A program made the translations under genes and the position numbers. Of a DNA stretch of 64,000 bases, positions 35,191 through 44,044 are shown piece after piece. Every line of letters starts with the position of its first letter. The stretch's first letter is position 1. The DNA comes from Pedobacter sp. SL55 (GTDB lineage Bacteria > Bacteroidota > Bacteroidia > Sphingobacteriales > Sphingobacteriaceae): the NCBI RefSeq assembly GCF_026625705.1, contig NZ_CP113059.1, forward strand, positions 4,092,001-4,156,000, in the 5' to 3' direction. The notes below the pieces were generated by a model, which was given only the letters and a program-made list of their open reading frames with translations, did no database searches and was not told where the DNA came from.

Positions 35191-35733
35191 AATTGGCGTT
35201 TTTATTTCTAATGATAAAGAACGCAAGTTTTACTTTAAAATTGGAATTTTACTTGTAAAAGGGTTGATACAGGAGAGCAACTGAGACGTTGTGGATTGCT
35301 GATTAGGGGTGTTTGAAAGAAGAAATACCATATAAGTTAACACGAATCGATGGCGGGAACGCCAAAGGTAGATGTTCCTTTGTTGGTGTCCCCCGCTAAC
35401 AAATATTAAGCTTCGAACAACTTTAATTGCTGATCGCCATACTACCATTCCCAAGAACGTCATCCCAGATTTAGTCTGGGATCATAATGCGGTAGCTAGG
35501 TTATTCGAGATTGAGACATGTTTCAATTTCCTTTCTATCGCTTTAAGATTCCCGCCTACGCGGGAATGAGGCAAACCGCATAAGACTATACAAAAGTGAA
35601 TGATGAGGTACAGAAGATGTCGCAGAAAGAAAGAAAAAACGCCGAAACCGTACTACCACTCCCAAGAACGTCATCCCAGATTTAGTCTGGGATCGTAATG
35701 CGTAAACTAAGCTGTTTATATTTTCTTAAAAAA
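35191..35733. repeat. Intergenic cluster of REP-like palindromes and a duplicated 52-base unit
   Basis: No real gene is seen. Contents: an imperfect inverted repeat at 35353-35396 (GCGGGAACGCCAAAGG against CCTTTGTTGGTGTCCCCCGC); a 52-base unit at 35440-35491 repeated at 35651-35702 with two mismatches, each with the hairpin ATCCCAGA/TCTGGGAT; and ATTCCCGC-CTAC-GCGGGAAT at 35548-35567, a relative of the hairpin at 43947. These look like dispersed palindromic elements. The small frame at 35230-35463 runs across them and is not credible. Confidence 0.75.
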
Positions 35734-36462
35734 CTACTCTAAAATAAACTCAATTGGCATTTGATAAGATACCCTTACTGGATTCCCATTTAATATAGCT
35801 AGATTCCATCTTTTCAGAGCTATTAATCTTTTAGCTTCTTCATCCAAACCGTAACCCAAACCTTTATCTACTTTAATATTTGTGATTTCCCCGTATTTTT
35901 CAACGATGAAAGAGAGATACACTTTACCCTTGATTTTATTTTTTTTCGCATCTTCAGGATAAACCGTCTTTTCTTTTATAAATGCATTTAAAGCGTCTAA
36001 ACCTCTTGGGAACGAAGCCATAAAAATGTTCGGAGTTTTACTATCATATATCCTACTCTCTTCCTTTACAGGTTCGGGTCTACGCCCGTCATCTCCTACA
36101 TAATTCATTAAGACGAGGCCATCTTTATGAGGTTTAGGGGTAAACCTTATTACACCTTTTACTCCCTCGGCTCCATAAATGCTAATTGCTTCTTCCTTAC
36201 TTAAAATCTCTACCAATTTAATCCTAGAGGCATCCCATTGTTGAAACGGGGAAAGGTCTGTTATCTCTCCATCCAAAACGATGATTGGCTTTGTCTTTTT
36301 CTTTAACAAATCACGGTAAACAGAGTCGATACTCTTTTGATCTGAAAACTGCAATGTCTTAGATTTAATTATCCTTTTCGTTTGGTTAGGGGCTTTTTGA
36401 GCATATAGGCTACTAACCCAAGCTACACAAACAAATAATATGATTAGTTTTTTCATTTCCAT
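35734..36462 (-). CDS. Exported TonB C-terminal domain protein with a plug-like segment
   Basis: The 242-residue protein has a cleavable signal (LIILFVCVAWVSSLYAQ). Residues about 58-110 (PIIVLDGEITDLSPF, EEAISIYGAEGVKGVIRF) resemble the plug domain of SusC-type receptors. Residues about 155-242 form a TonB C-terminal domain: YPEDAKKNKIKGKVYLSFIV, GYGLDEEAKRLI and YQMPIEFIL. There is no membrane anchor or proline-rich linker, so it is not a normal energy-transducing TonB; it is a secreted relative of unknown role. Its ATG directly abuts the valS stop (TAA-ATG). Confidence 0.8.
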   Translation of the reverse strand: MEMKKLIILFVCVAWVSSLYAQKAPNQTKRIIKSKTLQFSDQKSIDSVYRDLLKKKTKPIIVLDGEITDLSPFQQWDASRIKLVEILSKEEAISIYGAEGVKGVIRFTPKPHKDGLVLMNYVGDDGRRPEPVKEESRIYDSKTPNIFMASFPRGLDALNAFIKEKTVYPEDAKKNKIKGKVYLSFIVEKYGEITNIKVDKGLGYGLDEEAKRLIALKRWNLAILNGNPVRVSYQMPIEFILE

Positions 36463-39144
36463 TTACAATGCCGCTAAGCTCTCCTTAATAATCTCTATTT
36501 TCGATTCTGCATCTGCTTTTTTGTTGCGCTCGTTTTCGATGATTTCTGGTTTTGCATTTTGCACAAAACGCTCGTTGCTCAACTTCGCATCAACAGATTT
36601 GAGGAAACCTTGCAAGTAGGCTAGTTCTTTCGTCAAACGTTCTTTCTCCGCATCAGCATCAACATTTTGGCTTAGTGGGATAAAAAACTCATCCTTACCT
36701 ACCATAAAGCTCGCTGCACCTACAATTTTATCACTTACAAAATCAGCTTTGCTTACATTGGCCAATTTGTAAACAATGTTTAACCAGTTGTTATAATTAA
36801 CCTCAGAATTTGATTTAATGCTTAATTCCAGAGCCTCTTTTGGAGAAATCTGACGGGTATTTCTTACGTTTCTAATTTCCGAAACCAGCCCCTTAACCAA
36901 CTCTGCTTCTTTCAATAAGCAATCGTTTACGGCACCAACAACAGGATAGTCGGCTACAATACAACAATCCATCTCAGCACGTTGGCCAAACAATTCATCG
37001 TGATAAAGCTCTTCGGTAATGAAAGGCATAAACGGATGCAATAATTTCAAGATCTGCTCAAAGAAGTTCACTGTAGCCGCTTTGGTAGCAGCATCTACAG
37101 GTTGCTGATAAGCTGGTTTTACCATTTCTAGGTACCAAGCGCAGAAATCGTCCCAAACCAATTTATAGGTAGCCATTAAAGCTTCCGACAAACGGTATTG
37201 CTTAAAGTTATGCTCAATTTCTACCAATGCTTCGCTAAATCGACTTTCGAACCAAGCGATGGCCTGCTCGTTAGGATTACCCAAGTTGGCATCAGTTTCC
37301 CAGCCTTTTACCAAACGGAAAGCATTCCATACCTTGCTGGCAAAGTTTCTGCCTTGTTCGCAGTAAGCTTCATCGAACATTAAATCGTTACCCGCTGGGC
37401 TCGACATTAACATCCCTACCCTTACACCATCTGCTCCGTATTTTTCAATTAAACCAATTGGATCTGGTGAATTACCCAATGATTTAGACATTTTACGGCC
37501 CAATTTATCACGAACGATACCTGTTAGGTATACGTTAGTAAATGGCTTTTTGCCCGTAAACTCACGACCAGCCATGATCATACGTGCTACCCAGAAGAAT
37601 AAAATCTCTGGCGCAGTTACCAAATCATTAGTTGGGTAATAGTAGTTGAAATCTTTGTTATCAGGATTTTGGAATCCATCGAAAACAGAAATTGGCCACA
37701 ACCAAGACGAGAACCAAGTATCCATCACATCTTCATCTTGTTTTAAGTCTGAAGGCTGTAAAGCTGGATCTTTCAACTTCGCTTCCTCAAAAGCTTCTTC
37801 CTGTGTTTTGGCTATTACATACGTTCCATCTGGTAAATACCAAGCCGGAATACGCTGTCCCCACCACAACTGGCGAGAAATATTCCAATCGCGAACATTT
37901 TCCATCCAATGACGGTACGTGTTCTCAAACTTGTTTGGAATTAAGTTTACTTCGCCATTTACTACATCGTCTAAAGCGGGTTGCGCAAACTCTTTCATTT
38001 TCACAAACCACTGTAACGACACCTTAGGCTCAATAACTGCGTCTGTACGTTCAGAGAAACCTACCTGCGATTTGTAATCTTCTACCTTCTCTAAATTACC
38101 AGCTTCTTCAAGCATTTTGGCAATTTTCTTACGAGCCACAAAACGGTCTTCGCCAACTAAAATTTCGGCCTTTTCGTTCAGCTTGGCATCATCATCTAAA
38201 ATATCTAAGAAAGGCGTAAGGTTATATTTCAAGCCTAATTCGTAGTCGTTGGTATCGTGAGCCGGTGTTACTTTTAAACAACCTGTTCCAAATTCCATAT
38301 CCACGTACTCATCTGTCATTACCTCTATTTCGCGGTTAATTAATGGAATAAGTACCTTTTTACCTACCAAATGTTTAAAGCGTTCGTCGTTAGGGTTCAC
38401 GAAAATCGCCGCATCGGCCATGATGGTTTCTGGACGGGTGGTTGCTATAGTCAGATAGTCCGAAGTCCGAAGTCCGAAGTCCAAAGTTTGGGTGTCTAGT
38501 TGCCCATCAATCGTCTTTCCGTCTTTTTGACTAACAAAATACTTGATATAATACAGCTTCGAATTTACTTCTTTACGGATTACCTCTTCGTCAGAAATAG
38601 AGGTTTTTCCCTGTGGGTCCCAGTTTACCATACGGTAGCCGCGGTAAATCAATCCTTTCTTATATAAATGGATAAAACTATCAATTACCGCATCAGAAAG
38701 GTCTTCCTCCATCGTAAAACGAGTTCTGTCCCAATCGCAGCTTGCGCCTAGTTTTTTTAACTGCTCTAAAATAATGCCGCCGTACTTCTCTTTCCACTCC
38801 CAGGCATACTTTAAAAACTCTTCACGAGAAAGGTCTTTTTTGTTGATGCCCTGCTCTTTTAACATGGCTACTACTTTAGCTTCGGTAGCAATAGAAGCAT
38901 GATCGGTACCAGGTACCCAACAAGCGTTTTTGCCCTGCATACGAGCTTTACGGATCAATACATCCTGAATGGTATTGTTAAGCATGTGCCCCATGTGCAA
39001 CACTCCAGTTACGTTTGGTGGAGGAATTACGATGGTATACGGCTCACGCTCATCTGGCTCTGAATGGAAAAAACGCTTCTCCAACCAATAGCTGTACCAT
39101 TTGTCTTCAGTTTCTTGTGGATTGTATTTTGTAGATAAACTCAT
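36463..39144 (-). CDS. valS: Valyl-tRNA synthetase
   Basis: ValS charges tRNA-Val. The 893-residue protein carries the HIGH-type motif PPPNVTGVLHMGHML, the editing domain with TIATTRPETIMADAA and GTGCLKVTPAHDTNDYELG, the KMSKS motif GRKMSKSLGNS, and a C-terminal arm that forms a coiled coil (QNVDADAEKERLTKELAYL and onward). The sequence is complete. One odd point: residues encoded by 38457-38487 (TLDFGLRTSDY) come from a tandem AGTCCGA repeat that seems to have been inserted in frame just before the editing domain. The TonB-like gene follows with no gap. Confidence 0.97.
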   Translation of the reverse strand: MSLSTKYNPQETEDKWYSYWLEKRFFHSEPDEREPYTIVIPPPNVTGVLHMGHMLNNTIQDVLIRKARMQGKNACWVPGTDHASIATEAKVVAMLKEQGINKKDLSREEFLKYAWEWKEKYGGIILEQLKKLGASCDWDRTRFTMEEDLSDAVIDSFIHLYKKGLIYRGYRMVNWDPQGKTSISDEEVIRKEVNSKLYYIKYFVSQKDGKTIDGQLDTQTLDFGLRTSDYLTIATTRPETIMADAAIFVNPNDERFKHLVGKKVLIPLINREIEVMTDEYVDMEFGTGCLKVTPAHDTNDYELGLKYNLTPFLDILDDDAKLNEKAEILVGEDRFVARKKIAKMLEEAGNLEKVEDYKSQVGFSERTDAVIEPKVSLQWFVKMKEFAQPALDDVVNGEVNLIPNKFENTYRHWMENVRDWNISRQLWWGQRIPAWYLPDGTYVIAKTQEEAFEEAKLKDPALQPSDLKQDEDVMDTWFSSWLWPISVFDGFQNPDNKDFNYYYPTNDLVTAPEILFFWVARMIMAGREFTGKKPFTNVYLTGIVRDKLGRKMSKSLGNSPDPIGLIEKYGADGVRVGMLMSSPAGNDLMFDEAYCEQGRNFASKVWNAFRLVKGWETDANLGNPNEQAIAWFESRFSEALVEIEHNFKQYRLSEALMATYKLVWDDFCAWYLEMVKPAYQQPVDAATKAATVNFFEQILKLLHPFMPFITEELYHDELFGQRAEMDCCIVADYPVVGAVNDCLLKEAELVKGLVSEIRNVRNTRQISPKEALELSIKSNSEVNYNNWLNIVYKLANVSKADFVSDKIVGAASFMVGKDEFFIPLSQNVDADAEKERLTKELAYLQGFLKSVDAKLSNERFVQNAKPEIIENERNKKADAESKIEIIKESLAAL
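38457..38487. repeat. In-frame tandem repeat inside valS
   Basis: The heptamer AGTCCGA/AGTCCAA is repeated four times without interruption inside the valS coding region, and it adds no stop or frameshift. The surrounding protein is well conserved, so this is likely an inserted intergenic-type repeat. Confidence 0.65.
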
Positions 39145-39321
39145 TGATGATTAGGTCAAAAAAATAAGATGCAAAAATAGGAATTTGGTTGGTTGGTTGG
39201 GTGGTTTTTTAAATTTTTAGTTTACAAGTTTGTCATCGGAAGGACTGTATTAACGAAATACAAGCAAAAAGCTTTGCCAATCTTACAGACATAGTACAAC
39301 GTAATAAAACCAGATCAGATT

Positions 39322-40235
39322 TTATCTTTTCAACGGCAAATGCACTTCGGCCAACATACACCTAGCACTACCACCTCCATTTTGCTCTATCGTATAAAGC
39401 GGAGCACTCACAATTTTAGAAAATGCAGAAAGCGCAGTAACCTGCGTACCATGCAAGGCTTTCAGCGCTTGCTCAGACATAACCAACAAACTCTCTCCAT
39501 CTTTATTTTGCACTTCGAGCATATTGCCTGCAAAGTGGTTCATTTGCTCAAAAGAAATATCAACAACTGTTTTATGGGTTGCCTTATAACTTTCGAGCAC
39601 CATAATTTTGTCTGCTGTAGACTTAATACTTTCTAAACACACCACTGCAAACTTTTCGCCAATGCACATCATTACATTGGTATGGTAAATTGGGAACCCA
39701 TGCTGGTCTACCGCTTCAAACGCAATGACACGATAGCCAATCAACATCGCAAAATTGTTCAGCACTTCCTCATCTGTACGTACACTTAAACAGGCATAGG
39801 CAATTTTGTTGACCCTGTCTAAAACCATGCTGCCCGTGCCTTCCAAAAAGCGTTCTTGCAGTTCAAAAAAACTTAAATCGGTTAAGTGATCTACTTCAAA
39901 TTTTTTGCTCAACTCATCAATAATATCTTTTTCTTCGCTCTTGCCTTCTGTTTGGCGAGTGCATGGGGTATAAAAACCGCACCATCTTCGTGAAAAGAAA
40001 CCCAATTGTTTGGGAAAATAGAATCAGGTGTTTCTAGTTGCAATGTATCATCAACTACAGTAACATCTATGCCATTTTCACGTAACACAGCCACAAAGCC
40101 ATCAAATTCTGCTAAAGCTTTTTGTTGTACATTGCCCTGCTCGCTTGCTACTTGAAATTTATTATCGCCCGCAGTTTGCTCGTTAAATTTAAAATCAACC
40201 GGGCGTATCATGAGTATATGTGAAGTTGTTTGCAT
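39322..40235 (-). pseudogene. ctlX: CtlX-like citrulline/arginine hydrolase, interrupted by a frameshift
   Basis: The first part (39909-40235) begins with ILMIRPVDFKFNEQTAGDN, typical of citrulline utilization hydrolase CtlX, and includes DSIFPNNWVSFHEDG. The second part (39322-39940 in the other frame) begins within DIIDELSKKFEVDHL, has the catalytic histidine in YHTNVMMCIG and the cysteine in GGGSARCMLAEVHLPLK. They are joined by one missing base in the A5 run (coding strand) at 39928-39932. The family belongs to the amidinotransferase fold with arginine deiminase. It lies downstream of the toxin-antitoxin pair and the deiminase, all on the minus strand, so an arginine/citrulline route is plausible. 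Confidence 0.85.
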
Positions 40236-40236
40236 T

Positions 40237-40539
40237 TTATTTCTCTTTGAGCCTATTTTTATAATCCATTTGCTCGTGTAATATTCTTATAATTTCAATG
40301 CTATCTGGCTTTGTTTCATGGTAGAATATAATATGTTTACCAATGTTTACACCCAATATTGCATCACCTATACCATCGTATTTTTTGCCAATTTCAGGCT
40401 TTTCTGCAATTTGATTAAAAGTATAAATTAAAAGTTCGTAATATTTGTCGGCTTGTTTTTCAGACCAGCTATAATAAGTACAGTACCAAATCTCTGTTAA
40501 GTCTTCAACAGCTTTATTGGTAAATAAATAATTAGCCAT
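40237..40539 (-). CDS. parE: RelE/ParE-family toxin
   Basis: The 100-residue protein is a ParE-type toxin: FTNKAVEDLTEIWYCTYY, QADKYYELLIYTFNQIAEKPEIGKKYD, and the C-terminal HIIFYHETKPDSIEIIRILHEQMDY. ParE toxins poison DNA gyrase, RelE toxins cut mRNA; length and motifs favour ParE. It overlaps the antitoxin gene by 8 bases, the usual arrangement with the antitoxin first. Confidence 0.92.
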   Translation of the reverse strand: MANYLFTNKAVEDLTEIWYCTYYSWSEKQADKYYELLIYTFNQIAEKPEIGKKYDGIGDAILGVNIGKHIIFYHETKPDSIEIIRILHEQMDYKNRLKEK

Positions 40540-40780
40540 TTTTACTTCTGGCTTTTAAGGAAGCTAAATGTTTTTTTGGATCGAAGTCGTGTGCAATACC
40601 GCTATCCAAGCCTTCTTTTATAGCTTTTTTCAAGACAATTGTCTTGTTTTCTTCTTCTTCTAAAAGTCGTAAACCAGCACGTATCATTTCACTGGCATTT
40701 TTATAACGACCTTTAGAAATGCTATTTTCAACAAATTCTTCAAAATAGCTGCCTAATGATACAGAAGTGTTATGTCCCAT
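40532..40780 (-). CDS. parD: ParD-family antitoxin
   Basis: From the ATG at 40780 the protein has 82 residues. It has a ribbon-helix-helix N-terminus (NTSVSLGSYFEEFVENSIS, then GRYKNASEMIRAGLRLLEEEE) and a C-terminal toxin-binding tail (HDFDPKKHLASLKARSK). The extended frame to 40813 would begin inside the promoter and is not used. Binding to the palindrome 21 bases upstream of its start would give autoregulation. Confidence 0.92.
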   Translation of the reverse strand: MGHNTSVSLGSYFEEFVENSISKGRYKNASEMIRAGLRLLEEEENKTIVLKKAIKEGLDSGIAHDFDPKKHLASLKARSKNG

Positions 40781-40800
40781 TACTTTAATAATATGTTTAA

Positions 40801-40829
40801 TTAAAGTTACCAATAATTGGTAACTTTAA
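40801..40829. promoter_or_regulatory. Perfect 29-bp palindrome, ParD operator candidate
   Basis: TTAAAGTTACCAAT (40801-40814) and its exact reverse complement (40816-40829) flank a single A. It lies between the arginine deiminase stop and the parD start, the place expected for an autoregulated toxin-antitoxin operator. Confidence 0.8.
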
Positions 40830-40838
40830 CAAGTTGTG

Positions 40839-42283
40839 CTAAATCTCATCTCTCAAGAGTGGCAAGCTCATACAATGAAAACCGCCCCTGGCTCTTGATA
40901 ATTCTGCTGACGGCATTAACACTAAAGTATCCGTTAACGTTTCTGCATCAACTTTTCCACTTTCTAAATCCTGAATTAAATCTTTCACATTAACTACGTT
41001 AAAACCATTGGCTTTAAAAGCTTCAACGGTTTTATCATTACGATCGTAACCTAGAACTACGCCTTCTTTCAATGCTAACAAATTACAAGAGTCTGTCCAC
41101 TGTTCTCTACTATCGTAAGGGAAAACGCCGTCTCCACTATAAATTACTTTAGTAGGTGTAGTGCTCCCCAAATCATTTCTGCTGATATCGTCTAGCAAAG
41201 CTTCTACATGCTCGTAATATTTAGGTATGCCAGGTTTATCTTTATGGAATTGGATAGCCGTAGTAGCTTCCAATTTTTCGGGTTCTTTTAAAAAATGAAT
41301 AGGCTCTGTGGCATCATAAACCGGACTATGCGCTATGCTATGCAAAATTACCCAAGTGTCTCGTTTTACCTGCGTAAAAACGGTGTCTAAGTGCATATAA
41401 TCTCGCTTAGCTGGAATTTTTACCACCGTTACTTTCTCTACCACATTATTTTCAAAAAGCAACTTAATTGCTTCGTTTGCGCCCTCTTCCGAAGTACGTT
41501 CGCTTACTCCAATTAGCACGTGATTAGGCGCTACCATCATCACATCGCCACCTTCTAAAGTAGTACGAAAAGCAGGCTCATCTCCTGGCCTTAAAAAATG
41601 TTGTGTTGGGTCAGGAATTTCGATGACATTATTTTGGTAGGTAGCAAAAAACGGATGGTTAAAAAAGATGTAACGCATCAACATGGTTTCGCGAACGCGG
41701 GCTTTTTTTGCAGGTTTGTTCAGTAAAACATGATTGTTAATGGTTATACCCACATCGCGAGTAAAAATCAAATTGGGCACCGTGCAAAAACCATCGTATC
41801 ATCGGCCATGGTACCCGAAATAAAAATCTCTGCCAATTCTTTTGGGTCTGTAGCGCTTAACTTTAATTGCAGCTTATAGGTACAGCCCTCTATGGCACAA
41901 ACTGCTGCTGTTAACTTCTTGCTGATATACTCATCTGCCAAAATATCAGCCAATAAATTCTGTAGCTCTATCACATTTTCAGAATTATGGAAGTTTGGAT
42001 GATTGGGCTTGTAAAAACCGCGGTTTGCAGCTTCGCTGTCTATCTCAGCCAGTTTTCCTTTAATCTTTTCCGGATCAAGAAAATACATTAAGAGCTTCGT
42101 ATAATAATCGTATTCGTCTTTTCTAATCGTGTCTAAATGCACAATATCTTCAAAAAGCCAATCTTGCGCTTTAGAAGGGACAACCTTGCCCAAGCCACTA
42201 TCTGGGCTGTGTACCAATAATTTTCTTAACCGTCCAATTTCGGTAGTAACGCCTATCTTAAATGGATTTTGCTGCATGTTCAT
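40839..42283 (-). pseudogene. arcA: Arginine deiminase-like enzyme, interrupted by a frameshift
   Basis: The first part (41768-42283) has IGRLRKLLVHSPDSGLGKV and ends at GTMADDTMVFAR, then runs off frame. The second part (40839-41781) continues with MPNLIFTRDVG, EGGDVMMVAPNHVLIG, and the catalytic cysteine in GGFHCMSLPLLRDE. A single missing base at about 41779-41784 (GCACGG for GCACCGG) restores VFAPVPNLIFTRD. The enzyme converts arginine to citrulline and ammonia. With CtlX downstream it would form an arginine-citrulline-ornithine route. No carbamate kinase or antiporter gene is near. Likely a sequencing error or a recent mutation. Confidence 0.88.
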
Positions 42284-42786
42284 ATCATTTTTGGTGTTGC
42301 TACAAAGCTATTCTTTTTTTCGAAAGAGGCAAATGAGCTCAATAGTTTACCAGAGCAAATGCATTAAAATATTTTTGTCTTGCCAGAAAGGTTTTTCCAC
42401 TTTTTCTTGACAAAAAGTGGAGTAAAAATCAAGGCTTGCATCTATTTTGGTAAAAATTAGTCAAACCACCCTCGAAAATAATTTAAGGTCTTGCCCTTCC
42501 CTTTTGCCTTCTCGCGACTGAAAATTATTTTGTGCAATGCAATTAGAGAGGAACTACAGGTGGTTTCAACTATTTTTCCTCAAAATATCCGCTAGGCCAA
42601 TCCGTTCTTGGGTAAGGTTCTGCTATTATTAGAGTATCAACAAAACAGAATGCTTAATTTTAATGCGTTTGCCCTGAATAGTTCATTTGTTTTATATTTT
42701 TAAGGGACAAAGTTCTTAGTTTCTTACCAATGAGAATTAGTTTACACACCATAGCCTCGTTAAAAAATGTTAAAAAATATTCTCTT
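42284..42786. other. Intergenic region with one hairpin repeat
   Basis: About 500 bases between divergent arginine deiminase and GLPGLI genes. Its only clear structure is the 9-bp perfect hairpin CCACTTTTT/AAAAAGTGG at 42397-42420 (a common Bacteroidota intergenic hairpin, probably a repeat element). No gene is seen. Confidence 0.5.
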
Positions 42787-42788
42787 AT

Positions 42789-42812
42789 TACGAATATTTC
42801 GTAGATTTACGA
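42789..42812 (+). promoter_or_regulatory. Candidate BlaI-type operator at the GLPGLI gene promoter
   Basis: TACGA (42789) - N5 - TCGTA (42799) - N4 - TACGA (42808). A -7-like TAGATTTA overlaps the second dyad (42802-42809), about 53 bases before the GLPGLI start. The same three half-sites with the same spacing occur at 49403-49426 before blaI. Confidence 0.7.
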
Positions 42813-42862
42813 AAAATTAATCGACAGTAAACCATTCATCAACCATTAAATAAAACAAACAG

Positions 42863-43807
42863 ATGAAAATTTTAACCACTACATTAATTGCCGCAACCAT
42901 TAGCACTTTTGCATTCGCACAAAAGGCTGATAAAGCTTTGGCCAGGGTAAGGTACACTTTCTCGCACATGAGAGATACCACACAAAGAGATAATTTCTAT
43001 ACCGAAAACATGCTATTGGTAACTGGAAACAACGCTTCGGTGTATACCAGTTATGATAAGATTAATCGTGATCTAGAAATCAAAAAATCTATAGAAGACC
43101 AAATTAAAAGCCAAGGAGGCACGCTAACAAGTCTCAACATCAACAGAACTTCTACCAAACCTGTTAGCCCTGTAGACTATTTCTATTTTGCAAATGAAAA
43201 TAAGTTCTACACGAAAGAACGTGTGATCAGTAATTACTTGGTAGAGGAAACTGCACCAAAAATTAACTGGAAAATAAATAAAGATACCGCAAGCTTTTCG
43301 GGTATAAAATGCCAAAAAGCAACTGCTTATTTTAAAGGTAGAAACTGGATTGCTTGGTTTGCTCCAGAATTGCCTTTTCAAAGTGGCCCTTGGAAACTAA
43401 ATGGTTTGCCTGGCTTAATTATCGAAGCTCATGATGAAAAAAATGAGGTTAAATTTCAGTTTGCAGGAATTGACAAAGTGATAGAAGAAGAAAAACCTAA
43501 AGAAGCAGAGCAAACTATTGCTATGCCCAATGGTGGCACAGGCACCTTTAAATTTAGTGGCATGGACAGCGGCACTTATTTAGGTAGCGAAATTAAATTA
43601 CCTACGGATGCGGTAAAAACCACCCAAAAAGAAATAGACAAGCTAAAAGAAGCCAGAGACAAAGACCCACAAGGATTTATCAACGCCCAAATGGCAGGAA
43701 GAAACATGGGAGCAAATATAAAAACCAGCACCAGTTTTGTAGCTGCACCTGGCGGAGCCAAAAAAATGGTAATGAATAACCCTATTGAACTGCCCGAAAA
43801 AAAATAA
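42863..43807 (+). CDS. GLPGLI family protein
   Basis: The 314-residue protein has a signal peptide (TLIAATISTFAFAQ) and the family signature NGLPGLIIEAHDE near residue 190. The N-terminal half has the typical ARVRYTFSHMRDT start. The C-terminal 70 residues are polar, with KKLEK-type charged tails. GLPGLI proteins are small exported proteins of unknown function, often next to an outer-membrane receptor-like protein, as here. The promoter has a BlaI-type operator, so expression is probably induced by an envelope signal. Confidence 0.9.
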   Translation: MKILTTTLIAATISTFAFAQKADKALARVRYTFSHMRDTTQRDNFYTENMLLVTGNNASVYTSYDKINRDLEIKKSIEDQIKSQGGTLTSLNINRTSTKPVSPVDYFYFANENKFYTKERVISNYLVEETAPKINWKINKDTASFSGIKCQKATAYFKGRNWIAWFAPELPFQSGPWKLNGLPGLIIEAHDEKNEVKFQFAGIDKVIEEEKPKEAEQTIAMPNGGTGTFKFSGMDSGTYLGSEIKLPTDAVKTTQKEIDKLKEARDKDPQGFINAQMAGRNMGANIKTSTSFVAAPGGAKKMVMNNPIELPEKK

Positions 43808-43946
43808 ACCAAACCAAACAAACTATTTAGGCTGTCTCAAAAATGATGAAATGAATTTGCTAGCGAAATAATATTTTGAAAGTTGCCATGCCCAGTTCTA
43901 CTGCGCATTGTGAAGCAAAATTTATTTTAATTAAAATCGCTTTATG

Positions 43947-43966
43947 ATTCCCGCCTTCGCGGGAAT
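43947..43966. repeat. REP-like palindrome
   Basis: ATTCCCGC-CTTC-GCGGGAAT, nearly the same as the hairpin at 35548-35567. It lies between the GLPGLI gene and the receptor gene, so the two may still be cotranscribed. Confidence 0.7.
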
Positions 43967-44044
43967 GACGATAACGCCAAATTTAATCCTTTTAAAATTG
44001 TGTCCTTCCTATTTTGATACAGCCTTTTACTCACACACGTTCTA

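Noticed and set aside
35230..35463. Small open frame on the minus strand
   Set aside because: It crosses repeat palindromes, has no recognisable motif and no credible start context.
42397..42420. Terminator of the arginine deiminase or GLPGLI gene
   Set aside because: The hairpin lies upstream of both divergent genes, so it terminates neither; it fits a dispersed repeat better.
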